From contig CAJJRX010000008.1 of the NCBI GenBank assembly GCA_905194315.1, positions 1 to 64,000 on the forward strand: DNA of 64,000 bases, written 5' to 3'. The stretch's first letter is position 1. Every line of letters starts with the position of its first letter. The stretch comes from an uncultured Sutterella sp. (GTDB taxonomy: Bacteria; Pseudomonadota; Gammaproteobacteria; Burkholderiales; Burkholderiaceae_F). Below, in pieces: positions 26,612 to 36,201 of this stretch. Below the pieces are notes generated by a model. The model did no database searches. It was not told the DNA's origin and saw only the letters and a program-made list of their open reading frames with translations. A program made the position numbers and the translations under genes.

Positions 26612-28519
26612 TCAGAATTCGGCAACCAGGTGTCCCGGACTCACTTCCTTCATCGGATGCGGCACGGGGGCGTCCTTAACGCTTCGCACCGGGCTCGGCA
26701 GATCCTGCGCCGAGAGGTTCCCCATGGGACGGCGTCTCGTCGGATCGGCCACCGGCACGGCGGCAAGGAGCCGTCTCGTGTAGGGGTGAACCGGGTTTTC
26801 AAAAATGTCGCGCCGCGAGCCCATCTCAACGATCTGTCCGAGGTACATCACAGCCACGCGGTGCGAGATGCGCTCGACCACCCCCATATCGTGCGAGATG
26901 AAGATGTAGGAGAGACCGAGCTCATGCTGCAGATCGAGCATGAGGTTGATGACCTGCGCACGGATCGAGACGTCAAGCGCCGCGACGGATTCGTCAGCGA
27001 TGATCACCTCGGGGTTGAGCGCAAGCGCACGCGCAATACAGATTCGCTGGCGCTGCCCGCCGGAGAACTCGTGCGGATAGCGCGAGGCCATCGAGGGGTG
27101 CAGCCCGACGCGTGTGAGCAGCGAGCTCACGCGCTCCTGCACCGTTGCGCGGTCCGAGATGCCGTGAATGAGAAGGGGCTCGGCAATTGAGAAGCCCACG
27201 GTCATGCGCGGATCCAGCGAGGCGTACGGGTCCTGGAAAATCATCTGCAGGTTGCGCCGCGTCGCCTTCATGTCCGAGGCGGAGAGCTTCGTGATGTCGC
27301 GCCCGCCGTAGAGAATCTCGCCGCTGTCAACATCAAGGAGCCGCAGCAGCGCGCGCCCCGTCGTCGACTTTCCGCAGCCCGACTCACCCACGATGGCAAG
27401 CGTTTCGCCCTTTCTCAGATCAAAGGAGACGTTCTCGCAGGCGTGCACGCGGTGCGTGGTGCGCCCGAACCAGTCGGTTCTCACCGGGAAGCGCTTGGTG
27501 ATGTTTTTCACTGAGAGCACCACCTCGCCCGGGCGGCTCACCGCGGTCGTCTCCGGCACAATCGCCGTGCCGTTTTCCGGGTCGAGCAGATTAAAGCGTG
27601 CGGGCTCGTCCGTGCCCTTCATCGCACCGAGATTCGGCACCGCCGCGAGCAGCGACTTCGTGTAGGGGTGTTTGGGATTTTTGAAAATCTCCTCCACCGG
27701 CCCCTCTTCCACGATTTTCCCGTGGCGCATCACACAGACGCGGTCGGCCACTTCGGCCACCACCCCCATGTCGTGCGTGATAAAGAGTACGCCCGTGTTG
27801 GCTTTTTTCTGCAGAGAGCGGATCAGCAGAAGAATCTGTGCCTGCACCGTCACATCAAGTGCAGTGGTGGGTTCGTCGGCAATGAGAAGCGCGGGTTTGC
27901 ACGCGAGTGCCATGGCAATCATCACGCGCTGGCGCATCCCGCCCGAGAGCTGATGGGGGTAGCTTGCGGCAATGCGCGGGGCGTCCGGGATACGAACGAG
28001 CTTCAGTAGCTTCACCGTTTCCTTCATCGCCGAGTGTTCCGAGAGTTTCCTGTGCAGTCGCAGGCTTTCCGCGATCTGTTCCCCCACCGTGAAAACGGGG
28101 TTGAGACTCGTCATCGGTTCCTGAAAGATCATGGCCATATCGGCGCCGCGCATGCGACGGAGCATGTAGTCGGACTCGCGCGCGAGGTCATGCACCTCGC
28201 CCTCGCGGTCACGCAGCAGAATCTCGCCGCGCGTGATTCTGCCGCCGCCGTGCTCCACAAGACGCATCACCGACAGCGACGTGACGGATTTGCCCGAGCC
28301 CGATTCGCCCACCAGCGCCACGGTCTCGCCGCGGTGCACGGTGAGCGAAATGCCGTCAACGGCCGTCACCAGACCCGACTCGGTGGCAAACTGCACCTCG
28401 AGGTCACGGATTTCAACCACACTCGGCTCTGCCGTCTTATCCGTAGGCCGATCCTGCTTCGCGCTAACTTCGTCCTCATCGAGCTCGCTGTGAGCTTTAG
28501 CGTAGTGTGCATCAGCCAT
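26612..28519 (-). CDS. gsiA: Glutathione/peptide ABC transporter, fused double ATPase GsiA
   Basis: A 635-residue protein with two complete ABC ATPase domains in tandem, as in E. coli GsiA. The first has Walker A GESGSGKS and signature LSGGMRQRVMIAMAL; the second has Walker A GESGCGKS and signature FSGGQRQRICIARAL. Each carries Walker B (LLIADEPT and VIIADESV) and the oligopeptide-type C-terminal extension. Note that the second Walker B has ADES rather than ADEP. ATG 28519 has GGAG at proper spacing and is preferred to 28537. It is the first gene of gsiABCD-peptidase-amidotransferase. Confidence 0.93.
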   Translation of the reverse strand: MADAHYAKAHSELDEDEVSAKQDRPTDKTAEPSVVEIRDLEVQFATESGLVTAVDGISLTVHRGETVALVGESGSGKSVTSLSVMRLVEHGGGRITRGEILLRDREGEVHDLARESDYMLRRMRGADMAMIFQEPMTSLNPVFTVGEQIAESLRLHRKLSEHSAMKETVKLLKLVRIPDAPRIAASYPHQLSGGMRQRVMIAMALACKPALLIADEPTTALDVTVQAQILLLIRSLQKKANTGVLFITHDMGVVAEVADRVCVMRHGKIVEEGPVEEIFKNPKHPYTKSLLAAVPNLGAMKGTDEPARFNLLDPENGTAIVPETTAVSRPGEVVLSVKNITKRFPVRTDWFGRTTHRVHACENVSFDLRKGETLAIVGESGCGKSTTGRALLRLLDVDSGEILYGGRDITKLSASDMKATRRNLQMIFQDPYASLDPRMTVGFSIAEPLLIHGISDRATVQERVSSLLTRVGLHPSMASRYPHEFSGGQRQRICIARALALNPEVIIADESVAALDVSIRAQVINLMLDLQHELGLSYIFISHDMGVVERISHRVAVMYLGQIVEMGSRRDIFENPVHPYTRRLLAAVPVADPTRRRPMGNLSAQDLPSPVRSVKDAPVPHPMKEVSPGHLVAEF

Positions 28520-28537
28520 TTTGAAAAAACTCCACAT

Positions 28538-29002
28538 GGGGCCGCCGCACCGGGCAGCCTGATTATTATTGTCTTTTGTGCCGACGGGTGGCAGTCCTGC
28601 CGCCCGCCCCTGTGACCTGCCGTCGCGCCGCCCGGCACACCACGCTCAGCCCTCGGGCTGACACAGGGTGCCTGAGGCCGTCCGTGCGCGACTCTCCTAC
28701 TGATTGTATCCACGCGTTTTCGGGGGGCTCCCGAGCCCGTCATGCCCTGATGCGCGTCAATATCAATATTTCACTTTTTATTGACTTTCTCAGGGGTGAA
28801 GTAAGCGAAAAGTCCTAAGCGATAACGAGAGTAAAAAAGTCAAAAGCCTTTTAAAAATTAGGGAAAACCCCGCTCTGCAGGGCTTTTCAAAGATGGCGCA
28901 CACCGTACGTGCGCACAAAAAAGCCGCCGGCCGCGTTCCCGCATAAGCGGGGATACGGCGCCGGCGGCGGGAGTCTATGCTCGCGGCTGACGGCGGCTGA
29001 CA
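28538..29002. other. Intergenic region upstream of gsiA
   Basis: No gene is seen. The AT-rich block around 28750-28860 (reading toward gsiA) probably contains the operon promoter, but I cannot assign boxes with confidence. The far end holds the terminator of the C69 peptidase gene. Confidence 0.5.
28917..28968 (-). terminator. Rho-independent terminator of the C69 dipeptidase gene
   Basis: On the minus strand GCCGCCGGC pairs with GCCGGCGGC (28923-28968), with an inner CCCGC/GCGGG stem, and is followed by six T. Confidence 0.88.
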
Positions 29003-30757
29003 TCATGCCTGCGGCGGCAGGAAGGTGAGCTCGGCCACGCCGACAAAGCGCACATAGTGCTCAAAGCCGCGCAGATAGCTGTCGTACTTCACCCCCGGCT
29101 CGGCAAAGGACCGCACGTCACCGGCGCGGAACGTGAAGACCATATCCGGCAGTCCGTCCCCGTCAGCATCGCTCACGCGGTGTCCGACAGGTTTTGCCGG
29201 CGCCTGCATGGAGGGCTTGGAGCCGGTGAAGCCCAGACTCCAGAGCACGCTTGCGGGATCAATCGCCGTCGCGTCAAATCCCGGGCGGCTCAGCACGGCG
29301 ATTTCCACGGTTTCGGCATCGGCGGCCACCTTCGGTTTGACCATGATCTGGGTGCGGTTGATGCCTTTGAGAAGCTTGCGGCTGGCGCGATCAGCCGTGG
29401 CGACCATGCCGAGCATCGCCTCGGCGAGCGTCTCGCGCGCCTCATCGTCGCTCACCTGTGCGAGGCTTGCCTCAAGCTCGTCGACAATGCTGCGGAACTG
29501 CGCCTCAAGCGTCTGCTGCACGCCGTAGACGCCGGCAAGCAGACCGCGGTTGAAATTCACGAGTTCCGAGATCACGGCCCAGGACCAGTACGCGCGGGTG
29601 TAGTCAAGGGAAATCAGCTCAGGGCGCATGGCAAACTGCACCTCGCGGGCCGTCTCGAGTGTGGTCCACTGGTAGCCGGGGGGAATCACCCCGGTGAGCG
29701 GGAACCAGGGCACATACACGCCCGTGTCCTGCGGACCGGTCGTGCGCCAGAGCACGCTTCGCATCGGCGTCGACTTGAAGGCCATCACATAGCTCTCGCG
29801 GGTGTGCGAGCGGGAAATATCGCGTGCGCTCACATGAAACGCGTCCGCCTTGCCGTCGCCGCGCAGTGCATAGGTCTCGGGATTGGTGAGCCGCAGCACC
29901 GCCTTGACCTCCTCCACACCCATGGGCGCTTTGGGTGAGAGCAGCTCCGGATAGTGCAGATCATCGGTGTACTCCACGCCGGTGATCTCACGCCAGCCGA
30001 TACGCATACGGTCCGCGCGCATGGGATCGGTACGGTTCTCATCGCTCTGATAGGCCCGCGCAAAGTCAAAGTCGGAATAGTCGCCGGGGTTAGCCGGGCT
30101 GTAGCGGCCCGTGGCAATCGCATAGCTCACGAGATCGGGCGAGGCGATGACATGTTCAGGATCGGCAAGGTCAACCGAGCGGATGGCAAGGGCGTTCGAG
30201 ATGAGCATCACCTGATCGTCAGGAATACGTTTGGCCACAAAGTGCCGGCCCTTGACGCAGTTGAGCATCCAGGCTTCGTTCTGATCGGCAATGGTGTAGT
30301 TGCGCGCCTCGCCCCAGTAACCGTACTCGGTGAGAAGCGCCACGGCAATCTCCACCCCTTCACGCGCCGAACGGGCACGCTCAGCGACCGCACGGCGAAG
30401 CAGAAAACCGATACCGCCCTCTTTCAGACCGAGCGCCTCATCGCTCATCTCCCCGGTAAACGACGTGCCGCCCCCGTTGGAGAGAATCAGCACGCCGGCC
30501 TCGTTGAAAAAGCCCTGATCAAAAGAGGAGCCCGGCGCGGGCTGCAGCATGTTGGACCAGTAGTGCGCAAGGGTTTCGGGGACCTGCGCAATCGCTGCGC
30601 GGCCGGGTTCCCCCTGCATGCGCTCACCTGGCGCATGCTGGGCGGCAGGCACAAAAAACTGCTGATGCAGGGTTCTGCCGCCCATATCCTCGTTATGACC
30701 GACAATCACCCGGCCTGTCTTTGAGACATTCTTCCCGACAATAACGGTGGTGCACAT
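29003..30757 (-). CDS. C69 family dipeptidase (PepD-like)
   Basis: A 584-residue N-terminal-nucleophile dipeptidase. The true start is fixed by chemistry: in C69 enzymes the Cys right after the initiator Met becomes the catalytic nucleophile, and ATG 30757 gives MCTTVIVGKNVSKTG with the strong ribosome site GGAGAGGGAG, whereas the open frame to 30820 would bury this Cys. Conserved segments include GHNEDMGGR, EAWMLNCVKGRHFVAKRIPDD and the RADRMRIGWRE region. It would hydrolyse a broad range of dipeptides. No signal peptide is seen. It is a single gene between two terminators and a divergent arrangement of transport genes. Confidence 0.9.
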   Translation of the reverse strand: MCTTVIVGKNVSKTGRVIVGHNEDMGGRTLHQQFFVPAAQHAPGERMQGEPGRAAIAQVPETLAHYWSNMLQPAPGSSFDQGFFNEAGVLILSNGGGTSFTGEMSDEALGLKEGGIGFLLRRAVAERARSAREGVEIAVALLTEYGYWGEARNYTIADQNEAWMLNCVKGRHFVAKRIPDDQVMLISNALAIRSVDLADPEHVIASPDLVSYAIATGRYSPANPGDYSDFDFARAYQSDENRTDPMRADRMRIGWREITGVEYTDDLHYPELLSPKAPMGVEEVKAVLRLTNPETYALRGDGKADAFHVSARDISRSHTRESYVMAFKSTPMRSVLWRTTGPQDTGVYVPWFPLTGVIPPGYQWTTLETAREVQFAMRPELISLDYTRAYWSWAVISELVNFNRGLLAGVYGVQQTLEAQFRSIVDELEASLAQVSDDEARETLAEAMLGMVATADRASRKLLKGINRTQIMVKPKVAADAETVEIAVLSRPGFDATAIDPASVLWSLGFTGSKPSMQAPAKPVGHRVSDADGDGLPDMVFTFRAGDVRSFAEPGVKYDSYLRGFEHYVRFVGVAELTFLPPQA

Positions 30758-30923
30758 TTTTCTCCCTCTCCTTGCACGAAACTGATTCGGGCGGGCGCGC
30801 CATGCGGTGTGCCCGGACAATTGAATCCATCATACGAAAATTTTCTGCCGTCCTTCCACCTGACGGACGGACTTTGTTCGGAAAGGTGTGAAAACCGGCC
30901 GCGGGCGGCAGGCGCCGCCCGTC

Positions 30924-31922
30924 TCAGGCGTCGGTTTCCCGGTTCTCAATGCTGACCGGGCGCGGTTTGACGCGGACTTTCGCCGAGGGATTGATGCCTT
31001 TAAAGAGCACCTTGCCCGGGCGTGCGGGCACGATGCCCACCCGGGTGGAGAGGTAGCAGATAAGCGACCCGGCCACAAGAATCATCACGCCCTTCCAGAA
31101 CCCGAAGGTGAGCTCGGCACCGATCCAGACCGTACCGAAGAGGCAGGAGAGCACCGGCGTGAAGTAGCTCGTGATCGCCAGCAGCGTCATATTGCCTTTC
31201 ATCATGCCGTAGGTCCAGCAGCTGTAGCCCGCACCCGTGGCAAAGGCACCCATGACGATACCGATCCAGCCGTAGCCGTGCGGGTGTTCAACAGGCGGGG
31301 TGCCGAGCCCCAGGAACCACACCGCATAAAAGATGATCATGTCGCCGAAGAAAATCAGCACCACCGGATTCTGCCCGTTTGAGAGCGCACGGGTAATCGA
31401 GCTGTAGCCCGACCACGTGATCGCGCCCAGGAGCGCGAGGCCGTAACTCATCGGATTTTCGAGAATATGCGCGTAGAGCACGTTCACATCGAAGCCCCGG
31501 TCTCCCGCGAGCACCGTCACCACCCCCATCAGACAGAGCGCAATGCCGATGACAATCCACCAGCGGGCACGCTGCCCGTTGAAGATAATCCCGAGCACGA
31601 TGGTGATGCAGGGCCAGAGGTAGTTCACCATGCCGACTTCCATGGTCTGGTGTCCGCCCTGCGAGAGGGCGAGCGAGAAGACAAAGCACATCGCGGAGAT
31701 GTTCGCAAGCCCCACCCCGAAGACCAGATACTTCCAGTTGAAGCGTCTGAGCTGAGGGCGTCCGACAGTGAAAAGCAGCCCGAAAAAGGCGAGTGTATAG
31801 AGTGCAGCAAAGCCGCCGGCAATACCGTAATTCTCGGCAATGCCTCTGGTGATGCCGACGCTCATTCCCCAGAGCATGGGGGCCATCATCCCGATGGCGG
31901 TAGCGCGTGCGACGTTATCCAT
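30924..31922 (-). CDS. yddG: YddG-like DMT-superfamily exporter (EamA)
   Basis: A 332-residue inner-membrane protein with ten predicted helices in two EamA repeats. The N-terminus (IGMMAPMLWGMSVGITRGIAE) and VNYLWPCITIVLGIIFNGQRARWW match the YddG subgroup, which exports aromatic amino acids, methyl viologen and related compounds. It begins with ATG 31922. A short basic C-terminal tail follows the last helix. The substrate assignment rests on family likeness only. Confidence 0.85.
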   Translation of the reverse strand: MDNVARATAIGMMAPMLWGMSVGITRGIAENYGIAGGFAALYTLAFFGLLFTVGRPQLRRFNWKYLVFGVGLANISAMCFVFSLALSQGGHQTMEVGMVNYLWPCITIVLGIIFNGQRARWWIVIGIALCLMGVVTVLAGDRGFDVNVLYAHILENPMSYGLALLGAITWSGYSSITRALSNGQNPVVLIFFGDMIIFYAVWFLGLGTPPVEHPHGYGWIGIVMGAFATGAGYSCWTYGMMKGNMTLLAITSYFTPVLSCLFGTVWIGAELTFGFWKGVMILVAGSLICYLSTRVGIVPARPGKVLFKGINPSAKVRVKPRPVSIENRETDA

Positions 31923-32178
31923 TTTGTGTGTCTGAAACCGGAAACCGGCCGGCGGTTTCCTGACGGTCTTTCTCCCGGCAAAAGTACTCTGTCTGCGGCC
32001 GTCACACGCGCAGGCGCGCGGTTTTCTGCGACGGCGAGAGAATCTTAGTGAAAGCGACCGTGAAAAGCGCGGTTTGTCGCCCGAAAAAGAAGAGAGACTT
32101 TCAATCTAGGTCAAGAAACCCGCAGATAACGGCGAAAAGGAAGGAAAAAAGCGGATTGAAGGACGCCACAAAACAAAA

Positions 32179-32235
32179 CGGTGCGCCTGCGGCAGGATTT
32201 CAACAAGGCGGAAATCCCGCGCAGTGAGCGCACCG
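32179..32235 (-). terminator. Long hairpin terminator
   Basis: A three-part stem with small internal loops: CGGTGCGC/GCGCACCG, CTGCG/CGCAG and GGATTTC/GAAATCC, about 20 bp in all, followed on the minus strand by TTTTGTTTT. It lies directly after the 188-residue membrane protein gene. Confidence 0.75.
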
Positions 32236-32255
32236 GAAAATAAGAGAGAAGCTCT

Positions 32256-32822
32256 CTAAGCCCGCTCGGGCAGCGTCGCGGCACGGGCAAGCCCGTAAGT
32301 GAGCGCCGCACGGTCGGCAAAGACAAGGTAGAGCGTCACGACCACCATGGCGAGCACATACGCGCTCGGCTCACCGGTGAGTGTGAGCGGAATGTTGAGA
32401 AACTCTGCGCGCAGGAAGGCGCTTGCCGGACCGCCGAGCCAGCCGAGCACCACCGCCGCGTAAAGCGCACGGGGCGTGCGTCCGAGCGTGAGCATAAACG
32501 AGGCGATCGTGAGCAGCACTGCGCTCACCAGATCCGGAATCAGAGTCTGCACCGCCGCAGCCCAGTACTGCGCATCGAGCATAATCACGCGGGCGACTTC
32601 GGCGGCCTCGCGGCCGAGGCGAAACAGCGGCGTAATGGCCGTGAGCCACATAAAGAGCACCACAAAGAGCAGCACACCGCTCACGCCGCTCGCATAACCG
32701 GGTTTCTCAAGCGCAGGCGGCACGGCCCGGGCAATACGCGAAACCGCCCAGAGAATCACCGCGGCAAGCGCTGCGGCAAGCAGCACCACGACGCTGATCT
32801 GCATCCAGGAAAACTGAACCAT
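32256..32822 (-). CDS. Unknown membrane protein, 188 residues
   Basis: About five hydrophobic segments (ISVVVLLAAALAAVILWAV, GVSGVLLFVVLFMWL, DLVSAVLLTIASFML, ALYAAVVLGWLGG, VLAMVVVTLYLVFAD) in a small inner-membrane protein. I do not recognise the family. It starts at ATG 32822, 43 bp downstream of the MerR-type regulator gene on the same strand, so it may be cotranscribed with the regulator. Confidence 0.7.
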   Translation of the reverse strand: MVQFSWMQISVVVLLAAALAAVILWAVSRIARAVPPALEKPGYASGVSGVLLFVVLFMWLTAITPLFRLGREAAEVARVIMLDAQYWAAAVQTLIPDLVSAVLLTIASFMLTLGRTPRALYAAVVLGWLGGPASAFLRAEFLNIPLTLTGEPSAYVLAMVVVTLYLVFADRAALTYGLARAATLPERA

Positions 32823-32865
32823 AACTGTCCTTCTGAGTGTCGGGGGAAATCAAAAACAGGCCTAA

Positions 32866-33330
32866 TTATGCCTTATGTGTTCCCGGTTTGTGCTCGTGCG
32901 GGCAGCGGCACACCTCGCCGCACTGCTCGCAGGGTGCGTGCCGCAGCGCGTCAAGCAGCGGACAGAACTCCCCCCGGGCATGTCCGCCGCGGCAGATATG
33001 CGAGAGTTCGTTGAGGCTTTTTCTCAGCTGTGTGAGCTCATGGATCTGCTCTTCGACCGTCACCAGATGCGACTGAATCAGGCGGTGTGCCTCATTGGCG
33101 CATTCAGCACTCGGATCATTCACACTCGCGAGCAGCAGCCGGATATCCTCCAGGCCGAGCCCGAGCGCACGGCAGCGCCGGATGAATTCAAGCTGCCGGA
33201 TATGCATCTCACCGTACTCGCGGAAATTGTTCGCGAGGCGCACGGGCGGCGTCAGCAGCCCGATTTTCTCGTAGTACCGGATCGTCTCCGCTGTGACGCC
33301 GGTATGTTTTGCCAGTTCACCGGGTTTCAT
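32866..33330 (-). CDS. MerR-family Cd(II)/Pb(II)/Zn(II)-responsive regulator (CadR/PbrR-like)
   Basis: A 154-residue MerR regulator. The N-terminal winged helix is typical (KPGELAKHTGVTAETIRYYEKIGLL), followed by the dimerisation helix and the metal-sensing Cys residues: one in SAECANEAHRL and two in HICRGGHARGEFCPLLDAL, the CadR/PbrR pattern. The C-terminal tail is Cys/His-rich (CEQCGEVCRCPHEHKPGTH), extra metal ligands as in CadR. It is divergent from a P1B ATPase gene, whose promoter carries a MerR-type operator. Confidence 0.92.
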   Translation of the reverse strand: MKPGELAKHTGVTAETIRYYEKIGLLTPPVRLANNFREYGEMHIRQLEFIRRCRALGLGLEDIRLLLASVNDPSAECANEAHRLIQSHLVTVEEQIHELTQLRKSLNELSHICRGGHARGEFCPLLDALRHAPCEQCGEVCRCPHEHKPGTHKA

Positions 33331-33398
33331 AAAAAACCTCCAGAAATCTCTTTGGAAGTGATTCTCACTTCAGGTGAAAATTATTTTAGCGAAATGTC

Positions 33399-33429
33399 TT
33401 GACCTTGTAGTTACTTCAAGGTGTTTAAT
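33399..33429 (+). promoter_or_regulatory. MerR-type promoter/operator of the P1B ATPase gene
   Basis: A -35 box TTGACC (33399-33404) and a -10 box TTTAAT (33424-33429) are 19 bp apart, the over-long spacing typical of MerR control. Between and overlapping them lies a near-perfect 21-bp palindrome (33402-33422) with arms ACCTTG and CAAGGT. Confidence 0.9.
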
Positions 33430-33509
33430 AAAAACAATTATCAGTACCGTGCCCCGTCACCCCCGCTTTACCCGACGATCCGGGCACTTTTGAACAGGAC
33501 AGAAAAACT

Positions 33510-36047
33510 ATGTCTTCACGCAAGGCTTTCCGATTCAGTGATGCCGACCGGGAGCGACTTCTCGCGCTCTCGGAGGTCTGGCACGCGCACAAGGCGCAGC
33601 TCAATGAAGGCGCCGGTCTGCTCATCGTCCCCGGGGAGGCGACCGGTGACATCGAGTCGGTGTTCTCCAAAAACAGTCTCACCCTCACCGAGGTGCCGGT
33701 CGCTCCCGTCACGCTCTCGATTCCGGAGATGGACTGTCCGGTCGAGGAAGGTGATATCCGCCGCGAGCTCGACAAACGCGCCATCCGCGATGTGAACCTC
33801 AATGTGGTGACCCGCACGGCCACTTTCTCTGGCGACCGGGCCTTTGAGGAGCGCGTCATCAGTGCCGTGGCAGCCGCAGGTTACGAGGCGGTGCGAAGCG
33901 CGGGGGCAGTGACGCGTCACACGCTCGCCATTCCTGAAATGGACTGCCCGGTCGAAGAGGCCGATATCCGCCGCGAACTCGACAAACGCGGCATCGAGGG
34001 GGTGGAACTCAATGTGATGTCGCGCTCGGCCGTGTTTCAGGGCGACGAGGCTAAACGCGATGCGGTCATCGCCGCGGTTGAAGCCGCCGGCTACAGCGCA
34101 CAGGTGATCACAAAGCGCACCGCCGAGGTGGCGGATGTGGAGGTGCCCTACTGGCGCTACGGCATTGCGCTCGCGGTTGCGCTTGCCGCCGAGGCCTTTG
34201 ACCTGATCGGCGAGTACGGCGGCATCTCCCTGCCCTGGTCTGCCGGCATGACGGGTTATCTCTCGCTCGGTCTTGCGCTTGTGGCGATTGTCATGGCCGG
34301 TTTCGGCACCCTGCGCGAGGGACTCAGAAACCTGCTGCACTTTGAATTCAATATGGCCACACTCATGGCCGTGGCCGTCACCGGTGCGGTACTGATCGGG
34401 GCCTGGCCGGAGGCGGCCATGGTGATGGTGCTCTTTGAGATCTCGGAGACGATCGAGGATCTGTGCATGACAAAGGCACGCCGCTCGATCCGCGATCTGA
34501 TGAGCTTCACCCCTGCCACCGTACAGCTTGTCACGCTCTCGGGAACCGAAACCGTGCCGGTGGGCGAAGTGGCGCCGGGCGCCGTGATTCGTGTCTCGCC
34601 GGGCGAGCGGTTTCCGCTTGACGGCAAAATTCTCATCGGCTCGACGACCGCCGACCAGGCCAACGTGACGGGCGAAAGTCTGCCCGTGGACAAAACGGCG
34701 GGCGACAACGTCTGGAGCGGCACCGTCAATCTGACGGGGACGGTCGACGTGACCGTGACCGCCGCCGAGGCCGATTCGCTCACCGCCCGCATTATCGAGG
34801 CGGTGGAAAACGCGCAGGCGAGCAAATCCCCCGTGCAGCGCTTCGTGGATAAATTCGCCGCGGTCTACACACCGATCGTCTTTATCCTCGCCATTGCCGT
34901 CGCGGTGATTCCGCCGCTCATTTTCGGCGACTTCATGGGCTGGCTCTACAAGGCCTTCGCCCTGATGGTGATCGCCTGCCCGTGTGCCCTCGTGATCTCC
35001 ACCCCGGTGACGATTGTCTCCGCGCTCGGCACGGCCACGCGCTGCGGCCTTCTCATCAAAGGGGGACTGTACCTCGAACAGGCGCGTCACCTGCGCTTTG
35101 TCGCACTGGACAAGACGGGCACCCTCACCCGCGGGGAACCCCGTGTCGAAGAGGCGCAGACGCTCGCGAAGGTCGACTTTGACAAGGCACTCTCCATGGC
35201 CGCCTCGCTTGCCCGCATGAACAAGCACCCGCTCTCGGAGGCGATTGTCCGCTTTGCCGCTGAGCACCACACAAAAACCCATGATGTGGCGGACTTCACG
35301 GCCCTTGCGGGGAGCGGCGTCACAGGGCGCATTCACAATGCGCAGTACTCGCTCCTGAAACCCTCGGCGACCGGCGACGCTGACGTCATCGCACAGGCCG
35401 AAGCGTTCCAGCGCCAGGGGATGAGTTCGGTGGTGCTCACCGATATTCTCGGCGCACAAATGATCTTTGCCTTTGCCGACGAAATGAAGCCCGGGGTCGA
35501 TGCCGACATCCGTCAGATCCGCGCGGCGGGGATTGAACCGGTGCTTCTCACCGGGGACAATCTGCAGGCGGCCGAGCATCTCGCCGCCAGTGTGGGCATC
35601 ACGGATGTGCGCGCCAATCTGCTGCCCGCGGATAAACTCTCCGCCATTGAAGCGCTGCAGAAAAAAGGCGTCACGGCCATGGTCGGTGACGGCATCAACG
35701 ACGCCCCTGCCCTTGCCGCCTCCGATATCGGCATCGCCATGGGGATCCGCGGCACCGACAGTGCCATTGAGGCTGCGCATGTGGCCGTGATGGACGACAA
35801 CATCGGTTCGATCGCCACCCTCGTGCGACTCTCGCGCATCACGCACAGCGTGCTCGTGCAGAATATCGCCTTTGCGATTGCGGTCAAACTCGTCTTCATG
35901 GCGCTCGCCCTCGCCGGTATGGCCACAATGTGGATGGCCGTCTTTGCCGATACGGGCACGTGCCTGATCGTGGTTGCCAACGGGATGCGCATGCTCCGGA
36001 TGAAGCCGCGCCTTGAGCGCATGGCCGCTCAGGCGGCCGCGCACTGA
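33510..36047 (+). CDS. Zn/Cd/Pb-translocating P1B-2 ATPase (CadA/ZntA/PbrA-like)
   Basis: An 845-residue metal-efflux ATPase. It has a ~65-residue N-terminal extension, then two tandem HMA-like domains whose metal loop reads MDCPVEE (Cys76 and Cys146) instead of the usual CxxC, as in many betaproteobacterial CadA/PbrA proteins. The transport site is IACPCALVISTP, the phosphorylation site DKTGTLTRG, the HP motif NKHPLSEAI, and the hinge GDGINDAPAL. It pumps divalent soft metals out of the cytoplasm. The gene is driven by a MerR-type promoter and ends in a strong terminator. Confidence 0.94.
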   Translation: MSSRKAFRFSDADRERLLALSEVWHAHKAQLNEGAGLLIVPGEATGDIESVFSKNSLTLTEVPVAPVTLSIPEMDCPVEEGDIRRELDKRAIRDVNLNVVTRTATFSGDRAFEERVISAVAAAGYEAVRSAGAVTRHTLAIPEMDCPVEEADIRRELDKRGIEGVELNVMSRSAVFQGDEAKRDAVIAAVEAAGYSAQVITKRTAEVADVEVPYWRYGIALAVALAAEAFDLIGEYGGISLPWSAGMTGYLSLGLALVAIVMAGFGTLREGLRNLLHFEFNMATLMAVAVTGAVLIGAWPEAAMVMVLFEISETIEDLCMTKARRSIRDLMSFTPATVQLVTLSGTETVPVGEVAPGAVIRVSPGERFPLDGKILIGSTTADQANVTGESLPVDKTAGDNVWSGTVNLTGTVDVTVTAAEADSLTARIIEAVENAQASKSPVQRFVDKFAAVYTPIVFILAIAVAVIPPLIFGDFMGWLYKAFALMVIACPCALVISTPVTIVSALGTATRCGLLIKGGLYLEQARHLRFVALDKTGTLTRGEPRVEEAQTLAKVDFDKALSMAASLARMNKHPLSEAIVRFAAEHHTKTHDVADFTALAGSGVTGRIHNAQYSLLKPSATGDADVIAQAEAFQRQGMSSVVLTDILGAQMIFAFADEMKPGVDADIRQIRAAGIEPVLLTGDNLQAAEHLAASVGITDVRANLLPADKLSAIEALQKKGVTAMVGDGINDAPALAASDIGIAMGIRGTDSAIEAAHVAVMDDNIGSIATLVRLSRITHSVLVQNIAFAIAVKLVFMALALAGMATMWMAVFADTGTCLIVVANGMRMLRMKPRLERMAAQAAAH

Positions 36048-36068
36048 GTCTCACTCAGCTGACAGTCT

Positions 36069-36100
36069 GCCGTCCGGCGTTGCGCGCCGGACGGCTTTTT
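36069..36100 (+). terminator. Rho-independent terminator
   Basis: A perfect 11-bp stem GCCGTCCGGCG / CGCCGGACGGC with loop TTGCG is followed by five T, after the P1B ATPase gene. Confidence 0.95.
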
Positions 36101-36201
36101 CGTATCCGGAAAAAACTGACCCACTTGAGAGCGCTTTCGCTACAATCAATAGAGAAGGGAGATTTTTCCTCCCGCTCGTGCTGACGTCAAGGAGTGAGAC
36201 C

